Position numbers and translations under genes: made by a program. Source: Actinomyces timonensis DSM 23838 (GTDB lineage: Bacteria; Actinomycetota; Actinomycetes; Actinomycetales; Actinomycetaceae). Taken from it: DNA of 64,000 nt. The first letter of the stretch is position 1. Each line of letters begins with the position of its first letter. The stretch lies in assembly GCF_000295095.1 (NCBI RefSeq), contig NZ_JH806632.1, forward strand, positions 508,450 through 572,449, written 5' to 3'. A model generated the notes under the pieces. It was not told where the DNA came from. It ran no database searches and was given only the letters and a program-made list of their open reading frames with translations. Positions 63,764 to 64,000 of this stretch are shown here, one piece after another.

Positions 63764-64000
63764 TCAGCCCCGCGCCGCGAGCCGTGCCGCGTCGTCGTAG
63801 GCGGCGCGCACCTCCACCTGGGGCTCGGCGGTGAGGCGCTCGACGCCGCCCGGCGCCCATGCCGGGGGCTCGTCCCCGCCTGCGAGGACCCAGGCGGCCT
63901 GCTTGGCCGCGCCGTCGGCGACGTACTCCCCGGGGGTCGGCACGTCCACAGGGACGCCCAGGAGCGCGGGGCTCAGCTCCTTGGCGCAGCGCCACCTCAC
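63764..64000 (-). CDS. FGGY-family sugar kinase, C-terminal part (xylulokinase-like)
   Basis: The final 78 residues of a frame open to the window edge contain 'LSPALLGVPVDVPTPGEYVA' and 'GAAKQAAWVLAG', which resemble the C-terminal nucleotide-binding half of xylulokinase-type FGGY kinases. The specific substrate cannot be decided from this part. It lies upstream of dhaK on the same strand, 186 bases away. Confidence 0.7.
   Translation of the reverse strand: MRWRCAKELSPALLGVPVDVPTPGEYVADGAAKQAAWVLAGGDEPPAWAPGGVERLTAEPQVEVRAAYDDAARLAARG

Overview
The window looks like the chromosome of a high-GC Gram-positive actinobacterium, most likely Actinomyces or a close relative in the Actinomycetaceae. 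The evidence is strongly GC-biased codon use with GTG and TTG starts, LPxTG-anchored fimbrial-type adhesins, a BldC-type regulator, the small ribosomal protein bS22, a NusG with an acidic N-terminal extension, and actinobacterial RpoB and RpoC. The species assignment is inference.

Layout. (1) Positions 1-4006 hold two paralogous CshA-like surface adhesins on the minus strand; the first is cut by the window edge. (2) Positions 4007-5506 have no credible gene and are packed with short periodic and inverted repeats. (3) Positions 5507-10035 are the str operon (rpsL-rpsG-fusA-tuf), minus strand. (4) Positions 10458-17628 are a phospho-signalling operon: MoxR ATPase, RDD-FHA protein, PP2C phosphatase, FHA protein, Ser/Thr kinase. 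(5) Positions 18009-25506 are rpoBC. (6) Positions 25931-45654 are a roughly 20-kb Tad/Flp pilus locus, all on the minus strand. It holds a Flp pilin, a second very large Flp-type prepilin, the TadA ATPase, TadB and TadC, a TadZ-TadE fusion, a TadE/F-like pseudopilin, a TadG-like protein, CpaB, a prepilin peptidase, a DesK-type two-component system, an OmpA-domain lipoprotein, several unknown lipoproteins or secreted proteins, and two near-identical DUF192 proteins near its ends. (7) Positions 45923-49888 are rplKAJL, nusG, secE and tRNA-Trp, with an L10 leader. (8) Positions 50139-64000 are metabolic and other genes: a DUF4862 protein, a rhodanese remnant with a CsoR-like repressor, an aminotransferase, an APH-fold kinase, adenosine deaminase, murB and bS22, bldC, the TrkH/TrkA potassium system, an aldose 1-epimerase, dihydroxyacetone kinase (DhaK plus a DhaL-DhaM fusion) and the C-terminus of a FGGY (xylulokinase-like) kinase.

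How it fits together. The normally compact rplKAJL-rpoBC-rpsLG-fusA-tuf block keeps its order and strand here. It is split twice: by the Tad locus between rplL and rpoB, and by the kinase/FHA module between rpoC and rpsL. The Tad genes overlap or nearly touch over long stretches and supply motor, platform, pilins, processing protease and regulator, so the locus could plausibly make a complete monoderm pilus. Strong hairpins separate most transcription units.

The most unusual points are the TadZ-TadE fusion with an internal prepilin cleavage site, the approximately 486-residue Flp-type prepilin, the duplicated DUF192 genes, and a family of 19-bp-periodic inverted-repeat arrays found at distant loci.
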